A stretch of DNA of 64,000 nt. Origin: Paenibacillus sp. HWE-109 (GTDB taxonomy: Bacteria > Bacillota > Bacilli > Paenibacillales > NBRC-103111). Positions within the stretch are counted from its first letter, which is position 1. Each line of letters opens with the position of its first letter. The notes below the pieces were generated by a model. That model had not been told where the DNA came from and ran no database searches. It saw only the letters and a list, made by a program, of their open reading frames with translations. The translations under genes were made by a program, and so were the position numbers. Where the stretch lies: assembly GCF_022163125.1 (NCBI RefSeq), contig NZ_CP091881.1, positions 8,076,501 to 8,140,500 of the forward strand, read 5' to 3'. This document shows positions 1 through 8,612 of the stretch, one piece after another.

Positions 1-237
1 AAGATTTTGCCTCGTATCCAGGGGAGCAGTTCATCTGTGAAGAAAGCTTTGCTTCAATTAATGCAAGTGACTCAGGATCGGAGCTTGCCTATTTCGGAAT
101 ACATGGAAGATGCCTCGAAACTGTATTTATCCATGGAAACGCTAGCCGCTGCCAAATATCCACAAAGCGCAAGAAAAATCGCCTTCATGCTACGGAGGTT
201 AGAAGAAGATGGCTTTACCTCATACTGGCTCTCTTAA
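1..237 (+). CDS. McrB-type AAA+ ATPase, C-terminal end only
   Basis: The reading frame is open at the left edge, so only the last 78 codons are present. The tail contains KILPRIQGSSSS, a polar helical stretch and the ending DGFTSYWLS, which I recognise from the C-termini of McrB-like ATPases paired with DUF2357 nucleases. It overlaps the start of the next gene by 29 nt, so the two are probably translated together. By family knowledge the ATPase would translocate along modified DNA and drive the partner nuclease. The catalytic domain lies outside the window, so the call depends on the tail and the neighbour. Confidence 0.6.
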   Translation, partial: KILPRIQGSSSSVKKALLQLMQVTQDRSLPISEYMEDASKLYLSMETLAAAKYPQSARKIAFMLRRLEEDGFTSYWLS

Positions 238-2614
238 TCAAAGTACGGAGTTACTTCGAATCGAGACGAATCTGTTCAATCTCTATATTCAGGGCAAACC
301 GTTTCATCCAACGGTTGAGACGCTTAATCTTCATCGGAAAGAGGATGAGGCGTGGGTAGATGCCCATTTTCATGCTGCACCGCTTGCAGACTCTTTGGTC
401 ATTGAGACTATTTCCGTATTCTCCCATGAACAGGGTGCACTTCAAAGTTGGAGTTCGGGCGATGCATGTTCGCCGACTTTTTATGAAACTCAGGCCTATG
501 AGTTGGTTATCGAGAAGAAGGCGGATATCCCCTTAACATTTCATCATGATAACATTCTTGTGAGACAAGCTATTAAACCACTTGGAAAAATGATTTTGTC
601 GGGAATTCTTAATTTTCAAAATGAAGTTGGCCTCTCTGAACTTGAGCTTCGATTGAATGGAGAGGCTATTTTTCGTCTGCAATTGGAGATTTTTCCGGCC
701 AAAATAGATTATAAGAATGACTATCAAATGATTCTTAATGATGTTAATGAGCAAATTTATAATCTATCTTTTGATTTTCTGCGTAAAACGTACAATCTGA
801 CGGGATTGAAAGAAACGAATCATCAGAGTTTGACGGAGTATTTTACGATTTTGCAGCATGTGTTTGCGCAGCTTGTGCAGGCTATAGAGAGAATTAAGCT
901 ATCGCCTCATGCTAAGCTCCAGAGCGAGAATCGTCTGGTAGATGCAGCGCGTGTAAAAAGAGCAGGAAAAGAGAACATTGCTTTCCTAGCCAAACGACCA
1001 CAGCTCCTAGCCAAGGACTCGGTGAACGGCATTATTGAGGTTGATGGCCAGCGTTTTACTCCGACACATTTGTTAGAGAGCAGACGTCATGTTGATTATG
1101 ATACTGCCGAGAATCGTTTTGTGAAATGGGTGCTCGTACGAATTGGGCAGAAGTTGAAGGATGTTAAAGTACGTCTAGCTGAAAAAGGTCGTGCCCAAGA
1201 CCCTGAGCTTACGAAGAAACTCAACTTGATGATGAGTCAGGTGCAACGGCTGTTGCAGCATGATTTTCTGCGAGTTGGTGAGATGAAGCAGCTTTCGATT
1301 TCTCTGGTCTTGCAGATGGCATCGGGCTACCGAGAAGTATATCGATATTATTTAATGTTGTTAAAAGGTTTGTCGATCCAGAATGATCTGTTCCGTCTAT
1401 CTATGAAAGATTTGGCCCAACTCTATGAATACTGGTGCTTTTTGAAGATACATCATCTTTTAAGCAAGAAGTATGAACTGCTTAAACAGGATATCATCCG
1501 CATTAATCGGAGTGGACTGTTCGTTACGTTGGATAAATCGCAGCAGGCGAAGATGGTATATAAAAACCCAATGAACGGGGAGATATTTACCCTCTTTTAT
1601 AACGCATTGCCTAAAGGGGACCGGAGTCAGACGCTGGCGCAGCGGCCGGATAATGTGCTTACGTTGAAGAAGAATGACGCCGCGGCGGAGTATAAGTATA
1701 TTTTCGATGCTAAGTATCGCATTAACCCTGCTTATGAGGGGACTCCTTATTTCGAGCGATATCGGATGCCGGGCCCCGAAGAGGATGATATCAATACGAT
1801 GCATCGTTATCGAGATGCGATTGTGTATTCGGAGGGGCAGGGTAAAGAGTATGAACGCAGCATGTTTGGGGCGTATGTGTTGTTTCCCTATCATGATGAA
1901 GAGCGTTTCCAGCAGCATAAGTTTTATAAGAGTGTGGAGCTCATTAATATTGGGGCTTTTCCTTTTTTGCCGAATTCGACGAGCTTGATGGAGAAGTTTT
2001 TGGACGAGATTATTATGGATAGTCCGGAGAAAGCCTACGAGCGGACGACGCGACCGAGAGGTACCAAAGAGTACTACGGGAATAAGTTGTCCGGAAAAAA
2101 TGTGTTGGTGGGGGCTTTGAGCAAAAAGCCTCAATTGGAGGCTGCGCTTGAGCATGGTTTTTACCATACACCACTTCGTAATATAACCGACCATAAGGTG
2201 CTGACCAGATTGGAATTCGTCGCTTTGTATCAGTCAATTCGTTTGTTTGGGACAGAGGAAGCGGGCATTTCCTGGTACGGCAAAGTGAAGGATTGGAAGG
2301 TTGTTCCACGCTCTGCAATAACGGCTATCCCCTCCAGTAGAGGTGCTACGGATGAGCTTTATGTTGTTTTTGAGGTAGAAGAGTGGGTAAAAAGAGAGGC
2401 AGCTATTGTTCCCGCGGGGCATGGGATATATCGGATTTTATATACGACGGATTATATGTTTAATAGGGCTAAGGAAGTTTCTGAGCTTCGTTTGGAAACT
2501 GACGAGGAGTTGCAGGATTGGCGTGAGAAGCGGCGTGCGGGTAAGGTTAAGGTTACGCTGGATCGGGAGCATTTGGATTTGGGAAGTAATGTTTTGGGGA
2601 TTGGGTTGGAGTAG
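209..2614 (+). CDS. DUF2357 McrC-like restriction endonuclease subunit
   Basis: This 801-residue protein starts at an ATG 8 nt after GGAGGTT, inside the end of the ATPase gene. The N-terminal half is a beta-rich DUF2357-type region followed by helices. Near residues 490-502 sits EYKYIFDAKYR, a typical PD-(D/E)XK nuclease core with D-x-K. The layout of an ATPase followed by a DUF2357 nuclease matches McrBC/LlaJI-like type IV or modification-dependent restriction systems. The C-terminus (LGSNVLGIGLE) recurs in a relic at 9454-9622. Family assignment is good; the DNA target cannot be read from sequence. Confidence 0.75.
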   Translation: MALPHTGSLNQSTELLRIETNLFNLYIQGKPFHPTVETLNLHRKEDEAWVDAHFHAAPLADSLVIETISVFSHEQGALQSWSSGDACSPTFYETQAYELVIEKKADIPLTFHHDNILVRQAIKPLGKMILSGILNFQNEVGLSELELRLNGEAIFRLQLEIFPAKIDYKNDYQMILNDVNEQIYNLSFDFLRKTYNLTGLKETNHQSLTEYFTILQHVFAQLVQAIERIKLSPHAKLQSENRLVDAARVKRAGKENIAFLAKRPQLLAKDSVNGIIEVDGQRFTPTHLLESRRHVDYDTAENRFVKWVLVRIGQKLKDVKVRLAEKGRAQDPELTKKLNLMMSQVQRLLQHDFLRVGEMKQLSISLVLQMASGYREVYRYYLMLLKGLSIQNDLFRLSMKDLAQLYEYWCFLKIHHLLSKKYELLKQDIIRINRSGLFVTLDKSQQAKMVYKNPMNGEIFTLFYNALPKGDRSQTLAQRPDNVLTLKKNDAAAEYKYIFDAKYRINPAYEGTPYFERYRMPGPEEDDINTMHRYRDAIVYSEGQGKEYERSMFGAYVLFPYHDEERFQQHKFYKSVELINIGAFPFLPNSTSLMEKFLDEIIMDSPEKAYERTTRPRGTKEYYGNKLSGKNVLVGALSKKPQLEAALEHGFYHTPLRNITDHKVLTRLEFVALYQSIRLFGTEEAGISWYGKVKDWKVVPRSAITAIPSSRGATDELYVVFEVEEWVKREAAIVPAGHGIYRILYTTDYMFNRAKEVSELRLETDEELQDWREKRRAGKVKVTLDREHLDLGSNVLGIGLE

Positions 2615-2630
2615 AATGGAGGGCTATGAA

Positions 2631-2960
2631 ATGGATGCTATTATAAAGAAAATTATTGAGTTTAGAGATGAACGGGATTGGAAACAGTTCCATAACCCGA
2701 AGGATCTCGCTATCTCTTTAACATTAGAAGCAAGCGAATTGCTAGAGAATTTTCAGTGGAAAGATAGCTCTGAGGCACTCAAACAGAACATGGAGCAGAT
2801 TAAAGATGAATTAGCTGATGTGTTGATTTATTCGCTCATGATTGCCCATGATTTAGAGATTGATATTGAATCGGCGATTTTAAATAAAATAGATAAGAAT
2901 GCGAAGAAATACCCCGTAGATAAATCTAAGGGTACAGCGAAGAAGTATTCTGAGGAATGA
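2631..2960 (+). CDS. MazG-like nucleotide pyrophosphohydrolase
   Basis: This 109-residue protein has the all-alpha NTP-pyrophosphatase pattern: LEASELLENFQW near residues 32-43 and DELADVLIYSL near 63-73, giving the E-x-x-E ... E-x-x-D metal site. Such enzymes hydrolyse (d)NTPs to monophosphates. The start at 2631 was chosen because GGAGGG lies 7 nt upstream; an in-frame ATG at 2616 has a weaker site. It follows the McrC-like gene by 16 nt and precedes a nuclease/helicase gene by 19 nt, so it is probably co-transcribed with the defence genes. Confidence 0.8.
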   Translation: MDAIIKKIIEFRDERDWKQFHNPKDLAISLTLEASELLENFQWKDSSEALKQNMEQIKDELADVLIYSLMIAHDLEIDIESAILNKIDKNAKKYPVDKSKGTAKKYSEE

Positions 2961-2979
2961 GAATAGAGGGTAGTCATCT

Positions 2980-4938
2980 ATGATTATTTATGAAGCAACC
3001 AAAGAAGAGTTCATGGATCATGTAACTGAAGATAGTATTGCGGTTAAGATTTTTGAGTCAATGGTGGAAAAAATGGGCCGCACCTCTGCAAGTGAAATCA
3101 ATTCGTGGAACAACTCGATGAATTACATGTATAAGGTGCTTAATACTTGCCAAATCCCAAATGATATTACGATTGCTATTGAATATAAGGTGCCAGCTAA
3201 TGGCAGAAGAATAGATTTTATTTTGACTGGATTAGATGAAAATAATCAGAACTCTGTTGTTATCATTGAATTAAAGCAATGGCAGCATATAAGTGTAGTT
3301 GAACATAAGGATGGTGTGGTAGAAACTTATGTTGGACGCGGATTGAGGGAAATGACTCATCCATCCTATCAGGCTTTGACCTATGCAAACTTAATTACAG
3401 AATATAATGAGACGGTTAGAAATGAACAAATATCCTTATATCCCTGTGCCTATTTGCATAACTACATTCAAACTAACAATGACCCCTTGACTGATGCGCT
3501 CTATGAGAAATATGTAACTGAAGCACCTGTTTTTACTAAAGGAGATGCTTTAAAGCTAAGAGGGTTTATCTCAACGTATATTAAGAAAACAGATCATAAA
3601 AAACTCTTATATCTCATTGAGCATGGCAAAATAAAGCCCTCAAAATCTCTACAAGATGCGTTGCTAGGAATGTTAGATGGTAACGACGAATTTATGATGA
3701 TTGATGAGCAGAAAGTTGTGTTTGAGACAGCTATTCATATGGCTATGAAAGCTCACACCTCCGATAAAAAACAAGTGCTTATTGTTGAGGGAGGGCCTGG
3801 AACAGGGAAATCAGTACTAGGAATAAATCTTCTAGTTAATCTAACCTCTAAGGATCTTCTGTGCCAGTATGTGACCAAGAACAGCGCCCCAAGAGAAGTA
3901 TATACAAAAAAACTTCAGAAGAATCATAAAAAGGCATTCATCACCAATATGTTTAAGGGATCAGGCGTCTTCTATGAGTCGATAAATAATGAGTTAGATG
4001 TATTAATTGTAGATGAAGCTCATCGATTGAACGAGAAGTCGGGTTTATTCAAAAATAAGGGCGAGAATCAAATGAAGGAAATTATTCATGCTGCCAAGTT
4101 CTCTGTTTTTTTCATTGATGAGTATCAAAAAATTGCAATGCATGATGTTGGAAACAAAGAGCAGATTAAGAACTATGCCTTGCAGTATGGGGCTGAGATT
4201 GTTGAAATGGAACTAGAATCACAATTTCGATGCAACGGTTCAGATAGTTATTTAGCATGGTTGGATGATGTATTGGGAATACGAGAAACTGCTAATTTCG
4301 AGGGATTTGACATTGAATATGATTTTCAAATATTTGACGATCCTAATGAGCTTAGGAACCAAATTTTTGAGAAAAACCAACTTGATAATAAAGCTAGAAT
4401 TGTTGCAGGATACTGTTGGGATTGGAAGTCTGACGGGAAGGGCAATAGCAACATCCATGATATTTCAATTGATGAGCATGATTTCCACATGAGCTGGAAC
4501 TTAAACAATACAACTACATGGGCGATTGATCCGGAATCCGTTGAACAAGCAGGCTGCATTCATACTTCGCAGGGTCTGGAATTTAACTATGTTGGTGTCA
4601 TTATAGGTGAAGATTTGCGTTATAGAAATGGTGAACTTATTACAGATCCGTTTAAACGTGCTAAAACCGATAAGTCACTCTCTGGTTTTAAAAAGATGCA
4701 TAAGGAAGATAGGCATAAAGCATTAAAGATTGCTGATCAAATTATTAAGAATACATACCGTACATTAATGACTAGAGGACAAAAGGGTTGTTATGTTTAT
4801 TGTGTAGATCCTGATTTGAAAGAATATCTTACTCGGAGAATACAGAAGAAGCATGAGTTTGTTTATATGCCTTACTCGGATAGTGCGTTACTTGCTGCGG
4901 AGCAAGCGGCAGCTTATGAAGTAAATAGTTATGAGTAG
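2980..4938 (+). CDS. DUF2075 ATPase/helicase with N-terminal nuclease-like domain
   Basis: This 652-residue protein has two parts. Residues about 70-105 hold RIDFILTG ... VVIIELKQW, a PD-(D/E)XK-like pattern with D and E-x-K. From about residue 270 it is a P-loop ATPase of the DUF2075 (Schlafen-like) helicase family: Walker A GGPGTGKS, Walker B VLIVDEAHR near 340, and a late QGLEFNYVGVIIGEDL motif typical of UvrD/Rep-like C-terminal cores. It is the last gene before a terminator at 4951. Known DUF2075 proteins occur in defence loci; its activity here is inferred. Confidence 0.7.
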   Translation: MIIYEATKEEFMDHVTEDSIAVKIFESMVEKMGRTSASEINSWNNSMNYMYKVLNTCQIPNDITIAIEYKVPANGRRIDFILTGLDENNQNSVVIIELKQWQHISVVEHKDGVVETYVGRGLREMTHPSYQALTYANLITEYNETVRNEQISLYPCAYLHNYIQTNNDPLTDALYEKYVTEAPVFTKGDALKLRGFISTYIKKTDHKKLLYLIEHGKIKPSKSLQDALLGMLDGNDEFMMIDEQKVVFETAIHMAMKAHTSDKKQVLIVEGGPGTGKSVLGINLLVNLTSKDLLCQYVTKNSAPREVYTKKLQKNHKKAFITNMFKGSGVFYESINNELDVLIVDEAHRLNEKSGLFKNKGENQMKEIIHAAKFSVFFIDEYQKIAMHDVGNKEQIKNYALQYGAEIVEMELESQFRCNGSDSYLAWLDDVLGIRETANFEGFDIEYDFQIFDDPNELRNQIFEKNQLDNKARIVAGYCWDWKSDGKGNSNIHDISIDEHDFHMSWNLNNTTTWAIDPESVEQAGCIHTSQGLEFNYVGVIIGEDLRYRNGELITDPFKRAKTDKSLSGFKKMHKEDRHKALKIADQIIKNTYRTLMTRGQKGCYVYCVDPDLKEYLTRRIQKKHEFVYMPYSDSALLAAEQAAAYEVNSYE

Positions 4939-4950
4939 AATTAATAAATA

Positions 4951-4977
4951 AAAAAACACCTGTGGGTGTTTTTTTTA
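4951..4977 (+). terminator. Rho-independent terminator after the DUF2075 gene
   Basis: ACACC-TGTG-GGTGT flanked by an A-run and followed by eight T. It lies 12 nt after the stop codon and would end the defence operon. Confidence 0.8.
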
Positions 4978-5080
4978 TTTGAAACTATGTTATGGGGCTC
5001 ATTACAGATATCGTTCATAATCCAGTACTTTCCTAGGAAGGGGTCTGGAGGGTTGCCTAGTTAAGGGGTTTTCTTAGTTC

Positions 5081-5096
5081 AATACTCCGGAGTATT
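5081..5096. promoter_or_regulatory. Perfect 16-bp palindrome upstream of the Mrr-like gene
   Basis: AATACTCCGGAGTATT is its own reverse complement. It lies about 100 nt before the start at 5197 in an otherwise gene-free 250-nt stretch that also holds TTCCTAGGAA and two direct copies of GAATATTGT near 5119-5136. A dimeric repressor or activator site is the simplest reading; no regulator can be assigned. Confidence 0.45.
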
Positions 5097-5196
5097 TAGA
5101 ATTAAAGGAAAAATCAGGAATATTGTCGAATATTGTATTGTTTTTATTGAAGTTTTGAATGTCGTTACAATAATACTCTTTAAAGGTGGTTCTGAA

Positions 5197-5856
5197 ATGG
5201 CAAGAACGTATTACGCAGAAGGAAGACAAGTAGCCTACTTGGTTCGTGGATTTTGTGTTCTATCTGGTATTTCAATTTTCTATTTCACTAGTTTAAAAGA
5301 AATCTGGTGGATGTTTTTTGTGATTATCTTTTCTTCTGTTCTGGTCGGTGAAATATTTGGTGCCCGATGGACGAAGAAAAGAAGGGCTGATAAGAAGGCT
5401 AGAAAACAACAAAGAACTACGTCTCCTGTGAAGAGCTCTCCTAGCAATAGTAAAAAAGTATTATCTGATAGTGAGCTACTTAAAGTTAATATTCATTCAC
5501 TTTCGGGCACAGATTTCGAGAGATTGATGATGCTTTACTATAAAGATCAGGGTTATCAGGTAGAACGTATCGGTGGATCAGGGGATCATGAGGTTGACTT
5601 GATAATAAAAGGCAAAGAAGGCTACAAAATTGCCGTGCAATGCAAAAGGTGGAAGAGAGATGTCGGGAACGATATTGTTCTAAGACTAAAGGCAGGGAAA
5701 CAAGTTCACGGTTGCTATGATGCTTGGATTGTTACGACTAGTAATTATACAAGAGTTGCCAAAGAAGCAGCTGAAAAGCTTAATATCAAATTGATTAACG
5801 GTCTAATGTTAGATGACAAATTAAAACGATGGAAAGCCCAGAAGGGTATATCTTAA
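5197..5856 (+). CDS. Membrane-anchored Mrr-like restriction endonuclease
   Basis: This 219-residue protein starts at the ATG behind AAAGGTGG; an upstream in-frame ATG at 5155 has no ribosome site. Two hydrophobic segments (about residues 14-30 and 36-53) are followed by a basic linker and an Mrr_cat domain. LSGTDFERLM opens the domain, D lies in GGSGDHEVDLII (about residue 131) and Q-x-K in AVQCKRWKR (about 147-153). The Mrr family cuts methylated DNA. Membrane anchoring plus this domain is a recurrent phage-defence design, so a role against incoming DNA is inferred. Confidence 0.75.
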   Translation: MARTYYAEGRQVAYLVRGFCVLSGISIFYFTSLKEIWWMFFVIIFSSVLVGEIFGARWTKKRRADKKARKQQRTTSPVKSSPSNSKKVLSDSELLKVNIHSLSGTDFERLMMLYYKDQGYQVERIGGSGDHEVDLIIKGKEGYKIAVQCKRWKRDVGNDIVLRLKAGKQVHGCYDAWIVTTSNYTRVAKEAAEKLNIKLINGLMLDDKLKRWKAQKGIS

Positions 5857-5880
5857 ACTTGAATGAAAAGAGCTGACAAT

Positions 5881-6279
5881 ATGAAACGTAAGAAACTCAC
5901 AATTTCAACTTTTTTAGTTAGTGCCCTGGGACTCATTGTAATGCTTAAAGCATTTGTTTATATAATTGAACATTTTGTTTTTGAAACAACTGGTGAAGAT
6001 GTTCTGAAGGTAGATGAATCAGATTTAAATACTGCGTTTGTCGTAGTTGTCGTATTGCTGTTGATTCGGATTAGTTATGTTGTTGTAAAACATAGAATTG
6101 TAAGAGCTAGACAAACGCAACACATCAATACAGTTGTTGAAGCGAAAGTGGAATCATTTGTGTGTGCTGAGTGTGGAAAGAAAGTCAGTGAGAAGGTAAG
6201 GGAGTACTGCTTGGAACGTCCAAATAAATTTGCGGGACAAGTATACTGCTACGATCATCAGAAAACAGTTAACCTATAA
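5881..6279 (+). CDS. Small membrane protein with C-terminal zinc ribbon
   Basis: This protein of about 132 residues follows the Mrr-like gene by 24 nt. It has two hydrophobic segments (about residues 10-30 and 48-62) and a C-terminal cysteine/histidine cluster, CAECGKK ... EYCLERP ... YCYDH, that would bind one zinc ion. I do not recognise a named family. An alternative start at 5863 lacks a ribosome site; the ATG at 5881 has AAGAG 9 nt upstream. Co-transcription with the membrane nuclease suggests a partner role, unproven. Confidence 0.55.
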   Translation: MKRKKLTISTFLVSALGLIVMLKAFVYIIEHFVFETTGEDVLKVDESDLNTAFVVVVVLLLIRISYVVVKHRIVRARQTQHINTVVEAKVESFVCAECGKKVSEKVREYCLERPNKFAGQVYCYDHQKTVNL

Positions 6280-6283
6280 AACC

Positions 6284-6323
6284 AAAAGAGCGACCTCGAA
6301 AACCAATTCGAAGTCGCTCTTTT
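6284..6323. terminator. Bidirectional terminator between convergent genes
   Basis: AAAAGAGCGAC and GTCGCTCTTTT form an 11-bp perfect stem with an inner TCGAA/TTCGA extension. It serves the membrane protein on + and the XRE regulator on -. Near-copies occur at 9383 and 19820. Confidence 0.85.
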
Positions 6324-6327
6324 GATT

Positions 6328-6675
6328 TCATTTTTTCGTAAGCAGAATATCCTTAGATATTTTATGTATCAACTTAATTTCATCAACGCTTCTATCTTCA
6401 AGGAATTGTTTGTGTACCTCTAATACTGCCGTTTTATCAAAATCATTGGATGTAACATCAATTTCATTGAAATTGAAGAAAGCTCCAAGATCCGTATCGA
6501 GAGCGGCAATAATTTTATCCAGTGAGTCAAGTGAGATGTTCCGAGCGCCTCTTTCGACATCCCCAATATATGAATTCTTCAATTGAGCCAGTTCTCCGAG
6601 CTTTTCTTGTGAAAATCCTCTTTGTTTGCGAACCATTCTGATCCGTTCGCCAACTAATTTACGTAAGTTACCCAT
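6328..6675 (-). CDS. XRE-family helix-turn-helix transcriptional regulator
   Basis: This 115-residue protein has an N-terminal lambda-repressor-type HTH (about residues 7-62): RIRMVRKQRGFSQEKLGELAQL followed by IGDVERGARNISLDSLDKI. A short acidic C-terminal region follows. A GTG nine bases earlier overlaps the ribosome site GAGGTGG, so the ATG at 6675 was taken as the start. It reads away from the next gene and faces a candidate operator at 6733. It may control the adjacent defence genes or only itself. Confidence 0.8.
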   Translation of the reverse strand: MGNLRKLVGERIRMVRKQRGFSQEKLGELAQLKNSYIGDVERGARNISLDSLDKIIAALDTDLGAFFNFNEIDVTSNDFDKTAVLEVHKQFLEDRSVDEIKLIHKISKDILLTKK

Positions 6676-6732
6676 AATAACCACCTCAGTAATAGAGTAG
6701 GTTTTAAATAATGTAGCAAACAGACCTTTAAT

Positions 6733-6757
6733 AGTGTATATTATTAATAATTACACT
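6733..6757. promoter_or_regulatory. Candidate operator of the XRE regulator
   Basis: AGTGTA and TACACT form perfect 6-bp arms around an AT-rich centre (TATTATTAATAAT). The site lies 58 nt upstream of the regulator's start, where an autoregulatory operator would be expected. Confidence 0.4.
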
Positions 6758-6936
6758 TATAAGTTTAAATATTAGCGACGAAGTACCAATTTACTGGATT
6801 TACAAAGGATGATACAGAAAGGAGATCATTTCCACATTTTTGTAGGAGCCTGCGCGATAGCTATTGTGAGCTACTAAACTCAGCATTAACAGAAAAGAAG
6901 TTGGATAAACATTGCCTATCATCGGAGGTGAGCCAC

Positions 6937-7194
6937 ATGAACGATATCCTTGCCAAATACAATGAAGCCATTAAAGAGGAACAAGTACTCATTCATAGAA
7001 TCAGTGTTTGCAAAGAGCTAATAGACATTATCCTAACCTACATCTCCGAGAAGGCAGATTCTATTCACCTGCTTACAGCAGAGGACATTATTACTTCGGT
7101 TCATACGATAGGTCAGGATCTTGATACGGAATTGCTTCATTTGAGGCTGGAGAAGGGGATTTTGGATAATAAACTCAAAGGACTAATGGATTAA
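6937..7194 (+). CDS. Small coiled-coil protein of unknown function
   Basis: This 85-residue acidic protein has no cysteine-rich or transmembrane segment. It is predicted to be mostly alpha-helical with heptad-like leucine and isoleucine spacing (LAKYNEAIKEEQVLIHRI). The start at 6937 has GGAGGTG 6 nt upstream, a very good site; an in-frame TTG at 6901 is less likely. It stands alone, followed by a terminator. I do not recognise the family. Confidence 0.5.
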   Translation: MNDILAKYNEAIKEEQVLIHRISVCKELIDIILTYISEKADSIHLLTAEDIITSVHTIGQDLDTELLHLRLEKGILDNKLKGLMD

Positions 7195-7206
7195 CACGGT
7201 ACTCAC

Positions 7207-7235
7207 AACCTCTCAAGATGGGAGGTTTTTTTGTT
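7207..7235 (+). terminator. Rho-independent terminator
   Basis: AACCTC/GAGGTT stem followed by seven T, 12 nt after the small coiled-coil gene. Confidence 0.75.
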
Positions 7236-7382
7236 TTTCTGCCGAACACAACCGCCCCAATGAAACTTTCAAAATCACCTTTAGTATGCTAACGTAGAAA
7301 AAGGTCATGTCTATGCAGGGAATATATGTATTCGCATCGGGTAGATGAGATCCCAAATTAAATAATCTTTTGAGGTGACATC

Positions 7383-8519
7383 ATGAGAAATATGCTCGCT
7401 ATTTTGTTGTTAGGTTCGCTTCTTGCTATTAGTGGAACATTGGGCTACAAACTGTATGAGAAAGTCACGGACAAGCCTGTCTACGTAAAGTCTGAACTAT
7501 CTTCCTCCACACCTCCTGGTCAGAACGCTTCAACTGTCCTTGCCAATGAACCGGTGCCAGGTAACGCCTCCAAGGCAGGAGAGAATGGGGCAACAACTGC
7601 CAGCATACCAGCGGCGGCATCGTCAGTGCCTGCCAAAGCGGATAAGCCTAGCGCAGCTGTGAAAGAAACGACGATCAAAATGTCTGATATAACATACAAA
7701 TACATAGGTGAGGTAGTTAATGGCGTGGCGCATGGACAAGGGGCAGCTTATTACCCGAACGGACAAAAGCGTTATGAAGGTGAATTCGTGAATGGGAAAG
7801 TCAATCTGGTCGGCAAAACGTTTTTCGAAGACGGGAAACTGCGCTCAGAAGGAAAAAGGGTCAATGGAGTCATTCAGGACATAGGTTACAACGAGGATGG
7901 CAGCTTGTATTCGGAAATGACACGTCCGGAGAATAATAAATTGGGGGATGCCAAAATTTATGCTCCCGAAGGTTATCTGCAATACGCTGGGCAGGTTACG
8001 CCAGATTCGGTCATTCCTGAAGGAATGGGAGTTGAATACCATGCAAATGGAAAAACAAGGTATAAGGGAACGTTCAAGAACGGTACATACAACGGAACGG
8101 GTACTTTTATTTCTGATGATGAGCGGGATAAGTATATAGGCCAGTTCACCTCTGGCGTCATGTCAGGGAAAGGCAAGTTCTATGAATACGGAACGCTTTA
8201 TTATGATGGAGAGCATCAGGATGGTATTTACGAGGGGAAAGGCAAATTTTATATGAATGGCGCGATTGCCTACGACGGGGATTTCGTGAATGGAAATGCC
8301 AACGGAACCGGCAAGATGTACGATAATGGCAAGCTTGTATATGATGGAGAAGTTGTAGAAAATATACCAACGGGCAACGGAACAAGCTACTTGGGAGGTA
8401 CCGACCTGAAGATCAGCATCACGATACGGAATCCTGGCGTACAGCGGTCCTCCGGCGTATCTTCCTTTAACATGCCTCAGGGAGTCCGTATTCCGACAAA
8501 GGGTGATATATTGAAGTAA
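7383..8519 (+). CDS. MORN-repeat protein with N-terminal membrane anchor
   Basis: This 378-residue protein begins with a hydrophobic anchor (about residues 2-22) followed by a Ser/Pro/Ala-rich linker to about residue 95. At least eight MORN-type repeats then run to about residue 350, recognisable as Y-x-G-x-x-x-x-G with PNGQKRYEGEF and NGTYNGTGTF. The ribosome site GAGGTGA is 4-5 nt before the ATG. Such proteins are usually outside or at the membrane and mediate lipid or protein contacts; the specific role is unknown. It has its own terminator. Confidence 0.75.
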   Translation: MRNMLAILLLGSLLAISGTLGYKLYEKVTDKPVYVKSELSSSTPPGQNASTVLANEPVPGNASKAGENGATTASIPAAASSVPAKADKPSAAVKETTIKMSDITYKYIGEVVNGVAHGQGAAYYPNGQKRYEGEFVNGKVNLVGKTFFEDGKLRSEGKRVNGVIQDIGYNEDGSLYSEMTRPENNKLGDAKIYAPEGYLQYAGQVTPDSVIPEGMGVEYHANGKTRYKGTFKNGTYNGTGTFISDDERDKYIGQFTSGVMSGKGKFYEYGTLYYDGEHQDGIYEGKGKFYMNGAIAYDGDFVNGNANGTGKMYDNGKLVYDGEVVENIPTGNGTSYLGGTDLKISITIRNPGVQRSSGVSSFNMPQGVRIPTKGDILK

Positions 8520-8565
8520 CTTTTTTAGGCGGATTGACAGGACCGAATGGAAGTTATAAAAAAAC

Positions 8566-8605
8566 AAAAAGGAGATTTGCATGTATGGATGCAGTCTCCT
8601 TTTTA
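8566..8605. terminator. Bidirectional terminator between MORN gene and the - strand membrane gene
   Basis: AAAAAGGAGA and TCTCCTTTTT form the stem, with an inner TGCAT/ATGCA extension. It lies between two converging genes. Confidence 0.8.
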
Positions 8606-8612
8606 CTACTTA

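Noticed and set aside
1460..2194. 244-codon - strand frame inside the DUF2357 gene
   Set aside because: Lies wholly antisense to a well-supported nuclease gene, no ribosome site and basic low-quality composition; a shadow frame.
6787..6875. 22-codon frame starting MIQKGDHFHIFVG near 6808
   Set aside because: Ribosome site too close to the ATG and no independent support; possible but not claimed.
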